Shown piece by piece: positions 53,934-63,694 of a stretch of DNA of 64,000 nt (its first letter is position 1; each line of letters opens with the position of its first letter). Under the pieces are notes generated by a model. It was given only the letters and a program-made list of their open reading frames with translations, searched no databases and was not told the origin of the DNA. The DNA is from Flavobacterium sandaracinum (GTDB lineage: Bacteria; Bacteroidota; Bacteroidia; Flavobacteriales; Flavobacteriaceae): NCBI RefSeq assembly GCF_004349135.1, contig NZ_SMFN01000007.1, positions 128,293 to 192,292 of the forward strand, read 5' to 3'. Position numbers and translations under genes: made by a program.

Positions 53934-54800
53934 ATGAAAAAAATAGCCCTTATTTTAAATATTAGTATTGGAATCTTGTTTTTTTCTTGTAAACAACAAG
54001 ATAAACTGGATACAACAAATGAAACTGTCACTGTCAAAGAGAGACACGAGCCAAAAAAAATGGCCTATCATATCGAAAGTGCTAAAGAATTTTTGTCAAA
54101 AAACAGTAATGATGCTGCGCAATTAAATATTGCATACGCCCTTAATAGAACAGATGAAGCTAATTTTAAAGAAATGGATTCTGTTGTTATTCCAGATGAT
54201 AGCAGTGGAGATATAGAATTTTACTTCCCATTTCCATTAGAGGTTTCTTCCTTGAAAGAAGTTAATAAGATTGTTTTTTTCTCGTATCCTACACAAACTT
54301 TTGCGGCCTATGAAAAAGGGCAGTTAGTTTACACTGGTCCTACTAATATGGGACGTGAAAAAGATAAAACTCCTACGGGTCTTTTTTTTACAAACTGGAA
54401 AGCAGAGCAAACCACCAGTACTTTTGATGATGAATGGGAATTACATTGGAATTTCAACATAGAAAATAAATTGGGTGTGGGATGGCATCAATATGCTTTA
54501 CCTGGATATCCCGCTTCTCATTCGTGTCTAAGACTGCAAGAAAAGGATGCGCGCAAATTGTATGATTGGGCAGAGCAATGGGAATTAGCCGATCCAGAAA
54601 CTGTAAAGGTAAAAGGAACTCCGGTAATCGTTTTTGGTGCCTATGATTTTGCCGCTTCTAAACCATGGTTGCAATTAGTTACGAATCCTAAAGTATTGGA
54701 TATTTCTGAAAGTGAAGTTGAATCGGTAACAAAGCCTTTTTTAAATACTATTCTAAAAGAACAAAAAATCAGACAGGATTTTCAGCGTTCTCAAAAATAA
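53934..54800 (+). CDS. L,D-transpeptidase lipoprotein
   Basis: 288 residues. The N-terminal signal ends FFSC with Cys19 as lipobox cysteine, so the mature protein is a lipoprotein. The YkuD domain covers about 110-250; the catalytic motif is SHSCLR with H196 and C198 (usual form SHGCIR), preceded by GYPA. Such enzymes make 3-3 peptide cross-links or attach proteins to peptidoglycan. The Gly-to-Ser change next to the nucleophile is seen in several relatives and should not abolish activity. Single gene. Confidence 0.93.
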   Translation: MKKIALILNISIGILFFSCKQQDKLDTTNETVTVKERHEPKKMAYHIESAKEFLSKNSNDAAQLNIAYALNRTDEANFKEMDSVVIPDDSSGDIEFYFPFPLEVSSLKEVNKIVFFSYPTQTFAAYEKGQLVYTGPTNMGREKDKTPTGLFFTNWKAEQTTSTFDDEWELHWNFNIENKLGVGWHQYALPGYPASHSCLRLQEKDARKLYDWAEQWELADPETVKVKGTPVIVFGAYDFAASKPWLQLVTNPKVLDISESEVESVTKPFLNTILKEQKIRQDFQRSQK

Positions 54801-55072
54801 ATACGTGGCTATTTTTGTTGGAACAAGTTGTATTACTTTGGCCAGTTTTCTTTAGCTATGTTATATTGTTTTGTTGTAATTAAATGCGAAAGAAGTGTTT
54901 TGTAGTATTCAGCTATATTTTTAAAATTATTTTGTACCGTTGCTAGCCCCTTTAATATCAAGTAAGGTTTGGAAATTTATAGAATTGTACTATAATTTAA
55001 GACGTTAAATTTGGAGCAAACTGAATTAGATCTTTAGTCTTTTTGGTCTTCCAGTTGCAGTGATGAAGTGGA

Positions 55073-55414
55073 TTATTTCGTGTTTAATAGATGCAGTATT
55101 TCCTCTGGGTTTTGTACTTCTATTATTAATTTTTTAAAATAATGGTCTTTCAATTCAACCACCACCGCATTTTTTTTGTTCATGACGTCCCAAAAATTCC
55201 TGCCTTTTTTATAAAATGTTCCGGCAGCAATTAATCCTGGGATTTCAGTTCCTGGCATTCTAAAGCCTTTCCAAAAGGTAAAATCTTCTGGTTCTTGGTG
55301 GGCTCTGATGATGCTTGTTTTTGGTACAATAATTTTGCTTTCCATTGCCCAAATTTTATGAAGCCCTATAATTTTAAAAATAAAATTATCATTTTGGACG
55401 AGTACTGATACCAT
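55073..55414 (-). CDS. hypothetical protein, PH-domain-like
   Basis: 113 residues, beta-rich. The conserved-looking core is WKGFRMPGTEIPGLIAAGTF, FWDVMNKKNAVVVELKDHYF and IIEVQNPEEILHLLN; this strand pattern ending in a helix resembles bacterial PH-like domains. I cannot assign a function. No signal peptide or membrane segment. An internal ATG (MESKIIVP) is an alternative start. Transcribed behind the DUF2805 gene but separated by a terminator. Confidence 0.72.
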   Translation of the reverse strand: MVSVLVQNDNFIFKIIGLHKIWAMESKIIVPKTSIIRAHQEPEDFTFWKGFRMPGTEIPGLIAAGTFYKKGRNFWDVMNKKNAVVVELKDHYFKKLIIEVQNPEEILHLLNTK

Positions 55415-55443
55415 ATTAATTAGATTTTGCAGAAAAGAAACAA

Positions 55444-55472
55444 AAAAACTCCTGAATTTCAGGAGTTTTGTC
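55444..55472 (-). terminator. rho-independent terminator of the DUF2805 gene
   Basis: AAACTCCTGAA and TTCAGGAGTTT form a tight hairpin, placed immediately after the minus-strand DUF2805 stop. Confidence 0.88.
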
Positions 55473-55473
55473 T

Positions 55474-55755
55474 TTAATCGAGTTTGTTTTTAATATAATA
55501 TTTACCATCCAGATCTTCATCAAAATCGTCAATTTTAACGGGTTTTGGTTTTGGTTTGTTTGCAGTTGCTTTCTTTTTCCACATTTCGAATTTTTCAGCT
55601 GGCATCTTCTTTTTCATGATCTCAAGAATTTCTTTTTCGGCCAGACCAAATTCTTTTTTGATGATTTCAAAAGGGTTTTTTTCTTCTAAAGCCATTGTAA
55701 CAAGTTTTTCTGTTTGCTCCCAGTTCAATTCTTTTCGGTTACTCTTTTTCATCAC
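55474..55755 (-). CDS. DUF2805 (TIGR03643) family protein
   Basis: 93 residues. NWEQTEKLVTMALEEKNPFE followed by IIKKEFGLAEKEILEIMKKK is a helical, homeodomain-like segment typical of this family, with a basic Lys/Pro-rich middle (KPKPKPVK) and an acidic tail. The helix-turn-helix look suggests nucleic-acid binding, but no function has been shown. Single gene. Confidence 0.9.
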   Translation of the reverse strand: MMKKSNRKELNWEQTEKLVTMALEEKNPFEIIKKEFGLAEKEILEIMKKKMPAEKFEMWKKKATANKPKPKPVKIDDFDEDLDGKYYIKNKLD

Positions 55756-55869
55756 GTGAAAATTAATTCAAATAAGTGTTAATGATTAATAAATTACAAT
55801 TTTAATTTAATACCAATATTAAGAAAAAAATATTTAGCTTTTATTAAAAGATTGTTTTTTTTATATTTT

Positions 55870-56697
55870 TTACTCGTTTTTTTTTAGGGGTTGTTTTTGA
55901 AAGGGTATTTTTAATAAATTTTTTAACGCATTGTGCTCTTCAGGATGGGGATGCGTATCGATTCCGTAAACGATTTCCTCTTTAGGGAGTTTCATAAAAG
56001 TGCCAAAAAGTCTATCCCAAATGGAGAAGATATTTCCATAATTACTATCCGTGTAAGGAAGAACATGATGGTGGTGTACTTTGTGCATGTCTGGAGAAAC
56101 AATAAAATAACTCAAGATTGTATCTACTTTTTTTGGTAGCGAGATGTTAGCATGGTTGAACTGCGTTGCTACAACAGATAGGGTTTGGTACAGGAAAACT
56201 AGCCACATGGGGGTTCCAATGATTAAAACACCTAGCGCAGTAAAGGTAAACCGTATCACACTTTCACCAGGATGATGCCTGTTTGCTGTGGTGGTGTCTA
56301 TCCATGTATCCGTATGATGAATTAAATGAAAACGCCATAGGATTTTAGTTTTATGTTCTACTAAATGCACCAAGTAGGCTCCAATTAGATCCAGTAGCAG
56401 CAGACCCGCAAGCGCATAAAGCCATACCGACATTTTAGGTAGCCATTGCAAAATGCCAAAATGGTTTGCAATGGTCCAATCAGCTGTTTTCAACAAGATG
56501 AAAGCCAAGCAAAAATTAACTACAATAGTGGTAAATGTCATAAAAATATTGATACCCGCATGATGCCATTTTTTGTAGTTGAAGTTAAAAAGGGGATATG
56601 CATTTTCTATCAGCCAGAAAAAAGTGATGCCACCCACAAGAATTAAACTTCTATGTGATGAAGGAATAGTAGAAAAATAGGCAATTATATCATTCAT
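55870..56697 (-). CDS. fatty acid hydroxylase / sterol desaturase family protein
   Basis: 275 residues with about five membrane helices. The di-iron histidine boxes are HLVEH (111-115), HLIHH (124-128) and HKVHHHH (205-211), with another His in NHANI (181), so the site is complete. Members hydroxylate or desaturate lipids; in flavobacteria they are often linked to lipid or carotenoid modification. Upstream genes alkB and DoxX-like lie close on the same strand. Confidence 0.92.
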   Translation of the reverse strand: MNDIIAYFSTIPSSHRSLILVGGITFFWLIENAYPLFNFNYKKWHHAGINIFMTFTTIVVNFCLAFILLKTADWTIANHFGILQWLPKMSVWLYALAGLLLLDLIGAYLVHLVEHKTKILWRFHLIHHTDTWIDTTTANRHHPGESVIRFTFTALGVLIIGTPMWLVFLYQTLSVVATQFNHANISLPKKVDTILSYFIVSPDMHKVHHHHVLPYTDSNYGNIFSIWDRLFGTFMKLPKEEIVYGIDTHPHPEEHNALKNLLKIPFQKQPLKKNE

Positions 56698-56742
56698 GAT
56701 TAGAATATTTATTTCAAATCTACTACATTTTTAAGATAATAT

Positions 56743-57351
56743 CTACTTGATTACCCGAAAAGTACCATTTATTCTGGAGCCGATAGTCTTTGCTGTTTTC
56801 GGAATTTGATGCTTCCAGAAATGCTGGGTGGTGCCTTTCATCAATAATAAGCTTCCGTGTTCGAGAATAATAGTTTTTTTTAACTCTTTTTCAAAATTAT
56901 GTCTCAATTGAAACGCTCGTTCTGTTCCAAAGCTCACTGATGCAATTACCGGATTTACGCCTAATTCTTTTTCGTTATCGGCGTGCCAGCCGTTGCTGTC
57001 TTTTCCATCGCGATATTGATTGAGTAATACCGTTGTAAAAGTAGTAGCCGCGACGATTTCGATTTTTGCCTTTATCTCTTGCAAAAGTAAATTCCATGGA
57101 TGCGGTTGCATAGTTATATTCGAATAAGAATACGGCTTTCCTTCATTTCCAAATAAAGCAGTCAAACGGGGTTGCGGATGTATTTTTCCATATACCCTAA
57201 TATCGTCTTGCTGCCAAGGGATTTCTGTTTCTAATTTGGCAAAAATAAGATCAGCTTGTTCTTTGTCAAAAAAGTGAGGATAATAAATAATTTCAGCATC
57301 TGGCAAGTCAAGATATACTGGTTCTGATGAAGATTCAAAGAGTGATTTCAC
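56743..57351 (-). CDS. alpha-ketoglutarate-dependent dioxygenase AlkB-like
   Basis: Fe(II)/2-oxoglutarate dioxygenase for repair of alkylated bases. 202 residues; iron ligands H123 and D125 (GWHADNE) and H181, and 2-oxoglutarate contacts R193 and R199 (GSRINGTFR). The N-terminal PRLTALFG and the NQYRDGKDSNGWHAD segment place it near the ALKBH2/3 branch. It starts 4 bases after the DoxX-like gene, so both are cotranscribed. Confidence 0.94.
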   Translation of the reverse strand: MKSLFESSSEPVYLDLPDAEIIYYPHFFDKEQADLIFAKLETEIPWQQDDIRVYGKIHPQPRLTALFGNEGKPYSYSNITMQPHPWNLLLQEIKAKIEIVAATTFTTVLLNQYRDGKDSNGWHADNEKELGVNPVIASVSFGTERAFQLRHNFEKELKKTIILEHGSLLLMKGTTQHFWKHQIPKTAKTIGSRINGTFRVIK

Positions 57352-57355
57352 GGGA

Positions 57356-57709
57356 TTAAGTATATTGGTAGGCCCAAAAAATTAATAGTAATTGTAAAGG
57401 CATTCGCAAAAGCAAAACCCATTTAGGCAAGCCCATTCTTGCTTTTTCGTCAAAATACATGTAGAGATGCGTTGGGAAAATAGCAACCAATAAGGCAATT
57501 ATCCCCCAAGCGCCATAATTTGAAACCGTTGGGATACACAATGCAATTGCTAGAATTATTTCGGCTAAACCGCTAATTTGGTTTAATAATTTTGGATTCG
57601 GGAAATAAGGAGGAATGATTTTCAGGTACAGTCTCGGGTTTCTGAAATGGTTTAATCCTGCAATAAAGTAAATAAAAGCCATCACGTACAAATGCCAAGG
57701 TAAATTCAT
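57356..57709 (-). CDS. DoxX-like membrane protein
   Basis: 117 residues from the ATG at 57709 (MNLPWHLYVMAFIYFIAGLN); the longer frame to 57793 has no family support. Four transmembrane helices and the segment HFRNPRLYLKIIPPYFPNPK are typical of the DoxX/MauE superfamily branch found in Bacteroidota. Role unknown, possibly quinone- or redox-related. Followed after 4 bases by alkB. Confidence 0.86.
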   Translation of the reverse strand: MNLPWHLYVMAFIYFIAGLNHFRNPRLYLKIIPPYFPNPKLLNQISGLAEIILAIALCIPTVSNYGAWGIIALLVAIFPTHLYMYFDEKARMGLPKWVLLLRMPLQLLLIFWAYQYT

Positions 57710-57926
57710 AATAAAGTTATTTAGTACGAATTTATAAAAATTTAAATGAATGTACTTAATTCGGATAAGTCTTTTTTTTGCCCCTGATTTCACAAATTCA
57801 TACAGACTCTTAACATATCATTTAAGGAATCGGGGCAAATCATTTTAATCACTGGCTAGTTTTATTTATGTGGTACTCTTTACAACTTGTTTTTTTAGTG
57901 TCTAATTAGTTGATTATGAGTGTAAA

Positions 57927-58823
57927 CTAAGCTTTTTTCTTAAAATTAACATTCATAATCACAATCGCTAAAATAATCAAAATGATGCCAATCCATTGGA
58001 TCAGAGTTACTTTTTCACTCAATAGAAAATACGCCATTAGTACTGATACAGGCAGTTCTAGGGCCGAAACGATGCTTCCTAAACCAATTCCTGTTAGTGG
58101 GAAACCGGCATTTAACAACAAAGGCGGAATTATAGTTCCAAACAGCGCTAGTATAAGTCCCCATTTTAGGAAAATTTCAAAATTGAATGCGCCCGTTTGT
58201 GTAGCTATGGCAAATCCAGCTACAATTACTGCGCCTCCAAGTAGCATATAAAGGCTGCGTTGTGCTGAGGAAACATGAGTAGCAACGCGATTAGCCGTAA
58301 ACATTGTTGTCGTAAAGGAGGTCGCTGCTAAAAATCCTAAAACGATGCCACGCCAGTCTAAATCTACTTTGCTTTGAATCAAATTTGTGGCAAGCGCTGT
58401 GCCAAAAAGTACGATAATGACAGCTATTATTTTTTGGTTTGACGGTCTTTTCTTTTCTAGAATCATTTCGAATAAAACGCCCATCCAAACGGTTTGCATC
58501 AATAAAACGATAGCAATCGAAACAGGAATGTATTTTACGGCCAAATAATAAAAGATACTAGTCAGCCCTAAGGAAGTTCCTGCCAGCATTAATTGAGAAA
58601 TATTTTTCTTGGATGCTTTAACTACATCACTTCCTTTTTTTACTTTTTGAAAAAGATTAATCAACAGCATTCCCGTAATTCCATAAACAAATTGAGCGAT
58701 GGTAACTTCGGGCGTGGTAAAACCTTCACCGTAGGCTATTTTTACAAAAGTGGCCAGCATTCCGTAGCTCGTAGCACCTAGACCAACTAGTAAAACTCCT
58801 TTTAATACACTATTTTTTATCAT
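57927..58823 (-). CDS. EamA/DMT-family transporter
   Basis: 298 residues with ten transmembrane helices in two EamA repeats (about 5-140 and 150-290). The second repeat holds LELPVSVLMAYFLLSEKVTL, a typical signature. Predicted exporter of amino acids or metabolites. Single gene with a -7 box at 58846. Confidence 0.93.
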   Translation of the reverse strand: MIKNSVLKGVLLVGLGATSYGMLATFVKIAYGEGFTTPEVTIAQFVYGITGMLLINLFQKVKKGSDVVKASKKNISQLMLAGTSLGLTSIFYYLAVKYIPVSIAIVLLMQTVWMGVLFEMILEKKRPSNQKIIAVIIVLFGTALATNLIQSKVDLDWRGIVLGFLAATSFTTTMFTANRVATHVSSAQRSLYMLLGGAVIVAGFAIATQTGAFNFEIFLKWGLILALFGTIIPPLLLNAGFPLTGIGLGSIVSALELPVSVLMAYFLLSEKVTLIQWIGIILIILAIVIMNVNFKKKA

Positions 58824-58845
58824 TTTTTCAATTTTAAAAAGCGGG

Positions 58846-58853
58846 CAAAGATA
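58846..58853 (-). promoter_or_regulatory. -7 promoter box of the EamA gene
   Basis: TATCTTTG on the minus strand is a perfect TAnnTTTG, 22 bases before the start codon. Confidence 0.5.
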
Positions 58854-58956
58854 GGCGAATTTATTGACGACAGATTTTTTTGGGTACTAAAATTATTCGA
58901 AAAACTGTAACAAATAATATCTTACAAGGTCTAATAGCAAAAAATAAATTAAAAAG

Positions 58957-61074
58957 ATGCGAAAATTAGGTCTAATCGCCATGATGACTTTAGCTGGTGT
59001 GTATGCTACTTCTGCCCAAAATACTCCTGAAAAAGCACCCGAAAAAACAACGGAATTAAATGAGGTCACCATTGTAAAAACAAAAAAAGCGGTTGAGCAA
59101 AAAGCTGATCGAACTATTTTTAATTTCTCAGATCAACCCAGTTTAAACTCCGGATCGGTGCTGGAAGGGATAAAAAAACTTCCGGGTTTAATAGCCTCCG
59201 ATATTGCAGGGATGATGTACCAAGGAAAACAATTGGACGTGTTCATGGACGGTAGACCACTAAATATTTCGACGAATGAGTTGAATGCTTTTTTAGAAGG
59301 AATGCCTGCAAATGCTATTGAAAAAATCGAAATTATTACACAACCTGGAGCCGAATTTCCTGCTACTTCTGGTGGTGCGATTTTGAACATTATTACCAAT
59401 AAAAACGCAAAAAATTACCTGAGCGCCACTTATACTAACAGCACGAGTTTTACGAGTTATGATGATGTGCGTTGGAGAATGAACAACAGTGTTTTGTTGA
59501 GTGCCAAGAATAAATATTTTGGATGGCAGTTGAATTTGGGACAAAATTATAGAGAGAGTGCGGTCTGGGCTTCTTTAGAAAAACAGGAAAATGGCATAAA
59601 TTCTTTGTTGTCTAAAACAGATGCAGATCGTGTAGGACGAAATAATTTTATCAAATCGGCATTGACGTTTGATATTGGTAAAGATCGTTTGCTCTTGAAT
59701 TATGATATCACTCACAATAACAATGACAGTTATACGCTTGGAAACGGACCGGGATTTAGTACTAACGATGCTTCAATGAGTTCAGGCTTGCGCCAAGATG
59801 CTGTGGTTACCTACCAGAAAAAATTTAAAGATGCGGCTAAAAAGTTAGAATTCAAGTTCAATTACAACAACAATACAAATGACTTTGAATTAAGTCCAGT
59901 AGGGAATTCAGCAGTAACTTTAGCCAATTCTTCGCATCAAAATTTATACAATGCTAAGGTTGATTTCTCGCAACCAATCAAGTTCTCTGATGAAGGAAAA
60001 GTGAGTTTGGGGGCTTTGTATGAAGAGTTACTTTTTGATGCAGCTAGCAGAGGCGTTACTAATTTAGAGTACAAAAGAATGACAGCGGCCTCGTATGTAG
60101 AATTGCAGACTAAGTTTGACAAAATTAATTTTATTGTGGGCGGTCGCGCCGAAGAGTACAACATTACAGGCAAAACGGATGTAGCTGTTTTAAATGCTTT
60201 CAAGCAATTTCGATTTTTTCCCAATGCTAGTGCGCAGTATAATTTTAGCAATTCGGTTAATTTCAACATGAATTACAACAAAAAAATTACGCTTCCAAGT
60301 ACCTCAGCATTGAACCCAAACAACACCAATTATCAAAATCCAAACGTAGATTATTCGGGTAATCCCAATTTACAACCTACCATTTTCGATAATTATGAGG
60401 TGAAATTGAGTGCTTTTGATTATGCTTTTATCAGTTATAACATCAGTTCCGCTAAGAATCAAGTGATAAATAGAGTCACGCTTGATGATGATTTGGTGAT
60501 TAACACCAATGAAAATATTCCCGAGGTTAAGATTCATAATTTTAGCGTTGGAATGCCTATTCCGTACATGTTGTTTACCAAAGGGCTGGCCGAAACTTTG
60601 AAAATGAATGTGAATCCAGATACAATGAATTTTTTATATGTTTATGCAGGCTATCAATACCACCAAATTCCAAATGTTGATACTAACGGCTTTTGGATGC
60701 TAAACTTCATGTCGCAGCTAGTATTACCAGAAAAAATAAAATTTGTTGCCAACTATAATTATATTATTCCAAAAGGGAATTATTTTTATTTCATAGCCGT
60801 TGAACCCATCAGAAACTCTTTGGATTTGACATTCTCAAGAAAGTTTCTGAAAGACCAATTGACACTTTCTATTTTTGCTGATGATGTTTTGAATACCAAT
60901 AGAAATGCATTCAATTCATTTGAAACACCTTTGCTAATTAGCAGTAAACAAGACACGAGGAAATTTGGCTTTAGCCTGAATTACAAGATTCCAACGAAAA
61001 ACAAGTTGGCTAAAGAGAATCCGAATTTATTGAATAAAGAAAAGAAGGAAGACGATGGGATTTTGAATCAGTAA
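58957..61074 (+). CDS. TonB-dependent-receptor-like outer membrane beta-barrel protein
   Basis: 705 residues with signal peptide (MRKLGLIAMMTLAGVYATSAQ). A plug domain at about 45-150 (VLEGIKKLPGLI, DVFMDGRPLNISTNELNAFL, IEKIEIITQPGAEFPATSGG) is followed by a barrel rich in alternating aromatic strands and ending KFGFSLNYKIP before a charged tail. It belongs to the outer membrane beta-barrel family without the N-terminal carboxypeptidase-like domain. No SusD partner, so a siderophore, metal or peptide receptor is as likely as a glycan one. Confidence 0.92.
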   Translation: MRKLGLIAMMTLAGVYATSAQNTPEKAPEKTTELNEVTIVKTKKAVEQKADRTIFNFSDQPSLNSGSVLEGIKKLPGLIASDIAGMMYQGKQLDVFMDGRPLNISTNELNAFLEGMPANAIEKIEIITQPGAEFPATSGGAILNIITNKNAKNYLSATYTNSTSFTSYDDVRWRMNNSVLLSAKNKYFGWQLNLGQNYRESAVWASLEKQENGINSLLSKTDADRVGRNNFIKSALTFDIGKDRLLLNYDITHNNNDSYTLGNGPGFSTNDASMSSGLRQDAVVTYQKKFKDAAKKLEFKFNYNNNTNDFELSPVGNSAVTLANSSHQNLYNAKVDFSQPIKFSDEGKVSLGALYEELLFDAASRGVTNLEYKRMTAASYVELQTKFDKINFIVGGRAEEYNITGKTDVAVLNAFKQFRFFPNASAQYNFSNSVNFNMNYNKKITLPSTSALNPNNTNYQNPNVDYSGNPNLQPTIFDNYEVKLSAFDYAFISYNISSAKNQVINRVTLDDDLVINTNENIPEVKIHNFSVGMPIPYMLFTKGLAETLKMNVNPDTMNFLYVYAGYQYHQIPNVDTNGFWMLNFMSQLVLPEKIKFVANYNYIIPKGNYFYFIAVEPIRNSLDLTFSRKFLKDQLTLSIFADDVLNTNRNAFNSFETPLLISSKQDTRKFGFSLNYKIPTKNKLAKENPNLLNKEKKEDDGILNQ

Positions 61075-61090
61075 TTTTCTAGATTGACGA

Positions 61091-61132
61091 AAAAAAAAGA
61101 GCTGTGAAATACTTTTCACAGCTCTTTTTTTA
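61091..61132. terminator. bidirectional terminator
   Basis: AAAAAAAGAGCTGTGAAA pairs with TTTCACAGCTCTTTTTTT over a TACT-type loop, between convergent genes. Confidence 0.93.
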
Positions 61133-61149
61133 TGACTTTTTTTGAAATA

Positions 61150-61542
61150 TTATTTCTGAATTAAATCGCTCAAATGCAAACGCAAGGCATTGACAGAAAT
61201 ACTGATTTCCCAAAATGACAAACCCAACGAAATTAATAGACCTAATAAACTCAGTCCAAAAAGATAAATCCCAGCGGTTTGTTGCTCCAAGAATAATAGT
61301 AGCATGGCAAAAACAGATAAAAACAGACTTAAAACGCCTGCCATTTGCATATTGCGAATGAGCGTTAAGCGCAAATTAAGATTTTTGATTTCCAATAAAA
61401 TCATGTCGTTCTCTTTTTCTTTGTAGGTTTTTCTAAGTCCTCTTACAATGGTGGCAATGGTTAAAAACCGATTGGTGTAGGCTAATAAAATTAATGAAGT
61501 AGCACCAAAAAGTAAAGCAGGAGTTTCTATTTGTAAAGTCAT
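61150..61542 (-). CDS. DUF2721 membrane protein
   Basis: 130 residues, three predicted transmembrane helices (around 8-25, 62-82 and 88-110). ALLFGATSLILLAYTNRFL near the start and the EIKNLNLRLTLIRNMQMAGV loop are typical of DUF2721. Function unknown. Confidence 0.88.
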   Translation of the reverse strand: MTLQIETPALLFGATSLILLAYTNRFLTIATIVRGLRKTYKEKENDMILLEIKNLNLRLTLIRNMQMAGVLSLFLSVFAMLLLFLEQQTAGIYLFGLSLLGLLISLGLSFWEISISVNALRLHLSDLIQK

Positions 61543-61640
61543 TTGTTATCAATTTAAAGGTCAAATTTCGATAAACTTTTGCAGATAACTGTCGGATGGA
61601 TAAAAAAAGTATCTTAATCTCTTTGGAAGCCTCTATTCAT

Positions 61641-62258
61641 TTACTGCTTAACGGTATCAGTTTTAGTTTCTAGTTCCACTATTATTTCATTTTTTCGATT
61701 GAATACTTCATAAGGCGCATTGTATCCTAGAAAATAAAAGCGGTTGGTATGCTTTATGTTTTCGGTTTTCAAGGCAGTGATTAATTCTTGCTTGAACTTG
61801 GCAATTTTTTCATCGTCAGCCCAACCGCTGAAGGATATAGCGGCAACTGTTTTTGCGGGTTCCTCCCGAAATGTAATCTCGGATTGATTGGGTTTTGGCA
61901 ATGTTTCTTTTTTAAATTTCTTAGGAACCATGAACATCATGGTCATCGAATCATCAAGAGACATGGCCACTGGTGAAGTCATCGCTATTTTTTCATTTTT
62001 TTCGTTTCCACCAAAAATATAGCCTGCCAAAATCGAAAAGCCTTTACTAGAAGACTCTTTGTATTTGTTTCCCACAAGTTGTACTGAGGTAAACAAAGTA
62101 GCTTCGTAGGTACGAATTTCAAAGCTCTCGTATTTCTTGATTAGTTTGTACGGATACGTTTCTATATTTTTTTGACTGCTCATGGCAAAAAGTTGTGTTC
62201 CAATAAAGATAACGGATCCAATTCCGAGGATGATGTATAGTGCTTTCATGATTTTCAT
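61641..62258 (-). CDS. SOUL/heme-binding family protein
   Basis: 205 residues with an N-terminal membrane anchor or signal (ALYIILGIGSVIFIGTQLFA). The SOUL domain is recognised from YKLIKKYESFEIRTYEATLF, GFSILAGYIFGGNEKNEKIA and MTSPVAMS. SOUL/HBP proteins bind heme or tetrapyrroles, though binding is not universal. A second ATG two codons in is an alternative start. Upstream on the same strand are hypothetical genes after a gap of 190 bases. Confidence 0.9.
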   Translation of the reverse strand: MKIMKALYIILGIGSVIFIGTQLFAMSSQKNIETYPYKLIKKYESFEIRTYEATLFTSVQLVGNKYKESSSKGFSILAGYIFGGNEKNEKIAMTSPVAMSLDDSMTMMFMVPKKFKKETLPKPNQSEITFREEPAKTVAAISFSGWADDEKIAKFKQELITALKTENIKHTNRFYFLGYNAPYEVFNRKNEIIVELETKTDTVKQ

Positions 62259-62448
62259 TTTAGCAGTAAGGTACGCTATAATATTGGCATCTATAAAAAA
62301 GGAGCTCTAAATTATTAAAGAGATTGCGATGCGCAATTTTAAAGCCGAAGTATTAATTCAGTTTGTGATTGTGGAAGCGAATTCGTTTTACAGAGTTTTC
62401 GAATTGGCATAAATGAAATACAGCTTGACTCAGCGCTTGGACACTTTC

Positions 62449-63078
62449 TTATTGTATTCCAAAAGGTTTTGTCGGTAATTCTTTCAACCAATCGGTGCCA
62501 TATTTTTTAGTTAGATAATCGGCTATCATCCTATTGTTTTCTGTTGCTCTTTTAAAAGACATTGGATCTATTACACAATTTTCTTTTATGAAGCCAATTC
62601 CGTATTTTTCTTTGAAATCAATAAACTCTTTAGGTATTTTGTTATCAAGTCCGTACGTTATGAAATGTAAAGTTCCTGATGCGATCTTTTTCTCCATTTG
62701 TTCATGCGTCAGATTTGTGTCTAAATTCAAGGGGAATGATGCATTTCCATTGTTCAAAGTCAAATTTGTTTTTTCTACTAATCGAATCGTTATTGTATTT
62801 TTTTTGCTTGTGATTCTTGAAGGATAATAGGTGTAGGCTGTAAAATCTTCTGTTGAAAATCGGAATTGATATTTTCCAGTGCTAGGCAATGTTATTTTGA
62901 AACTTTTAGTGTCATTTATTAGAATTCGCTCCTGAGTTTCGGTTATGAAAAACTCGCCAGAGTTTAATTCTTTACCTGTTAAATTTTCAAAAACTATTTC
63001 GGCTATTATTTCTTTTTCATTCGCTTTAGAAATTGTGAATGTCAAAGCTAAAATCAGAGTAACTACTATTTTTTTCAT
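62449..63078 (-). CDS. exported hypothetical protein
   Basis: 209 residues with a signal peptide (MKKIVVTLILALTFTISKA). No family recognised. The first 100 mature residues are beta-rich (ITETQERILINDTKSFKITL), suggesting an immunoglobulin-like or transthyretin-like sandwich; the C-terminal part is charged and ends KYGTDWLKELPTKPFGIQ. Starts 28 bases after the small membrane protein gene on the same strand. Part of the accessory end of the window near the insertion sequence. Confidence 0.72.
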   Translation of the reverse strand: MKKIVVTLILALTFTISKANEKEIIAEIVFENLTGKELNSGEFFITETQERILINDTKSFKITLPSTGKYQFRFSTEDFTAYTYYPSRITSKKNTITIRLVEKTNLTLNNGNASFPLNLDTNLTHEQMEKKIASGTLHFITYGLDNKIPKEFIDFKEKYGIGFIKENCVIDPMSFKRATENNRMIADYLTKKYGTDWLKELPTKPFGIQ

Positions 63079-63106
63079 TGTTTGTCGTTTTGTTTAACTA
63101 ATATAT

Positions 63107-63376
63107 TCATTTTCTATTTATTAGCAGCAACTGAATGCCTAACATTATTAAATTTAAAGCCAGCAAAATATGCGGTAAATATGTTGGCCAAGCTTCTGTA
63201 AAGCTTATTAAAAATAGCATATATTCTGCTAATGCGAAAGAAATAGCAATTATAAATGTTATAAACCAACTTAAAATCATTCTTCTTTTTGATGAAATCT
63301 GGATTGATTTCCACATAATCAAAATCCCAACAATCATCGGGATTATTCCATATAAGTAAAATTCTAAATTGTACAT
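63107..63376 (-). CDS. small hypothetical membrane protein
   Basis: 89 residues with three transmembrane helices (about 7-24, 32-52 and 62-84) and no other motif. Probably the first gene of a pair with 62449-63078. Its upstream region carries a promoter block shared with the protease operon at 12065. Confidence 0.7.
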   Translation of the reverse strand: MYNLEFYLYGIIPMIVGILIMWKSIQISSKRRMILSWFITFIIAISFALAEYMLFLISFTEAWPTYLPHILLALNLIMLGIQLLLINRK

Positions 63377-63692
63377 TTATTAAAAAGTATTGATGTCCTA
63401 GATTCTTGAATTTTCCGATTCTGTTGCAAATTTCTACATTTGCTAAATTTCCTTTGAAAACTACGCACCGAAAAACTGAGTAGATAAGCGAAAGTTTGTT
63501 TCGCTATATTCATTTCTCAAATATATTCAAATATTCTTACAAATTTGTATCTATTTCTGAAACGATCTTATAAAGTCAAAACGTATTATAGTCGCACCGA
63601 AAGCAATGAAAATTCTTTGTTGCGGCGGGTTGTTGTGGCTTTATACTTTATAGATGTTTTTTGTGTTATTTGTATTTTTGCTCTGTAATTTT
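63377..63692. other. intergenic region with family F promoter block
   Basis: Besides the promoter block (63490-63560) it contains a small hairpin GCGAAAGTTTGTTTCGC at 63488-63504 and T-rich text. I see no ORF or RNA gene. It leads into palindrome B copy 3 and the insertion sequence. Confidence 0.5.
63490..63560 (-). promoter_or_regulatory. shared promoter block, family F copy 2
   Basis: On the minus strand TTTGTAAGAATATTTGAA precedes TATATTTG (63518-63525), a perfect -7 box, then GAATATAG. The same order of elements occurs at 12165-12230. The predicted transcript starts about 135 bases before the small membrane protein. Confidence 0.5.
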
Positions 63693-63694
63693 TG

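Noticed and set aside
58957..61074. SusC/SusD polysaccharide utilisation locus
   Set aside because: No SusD gene, glycoside hydrolase or regulator beside the receptor, and the SusC N-terminal domain is missing.
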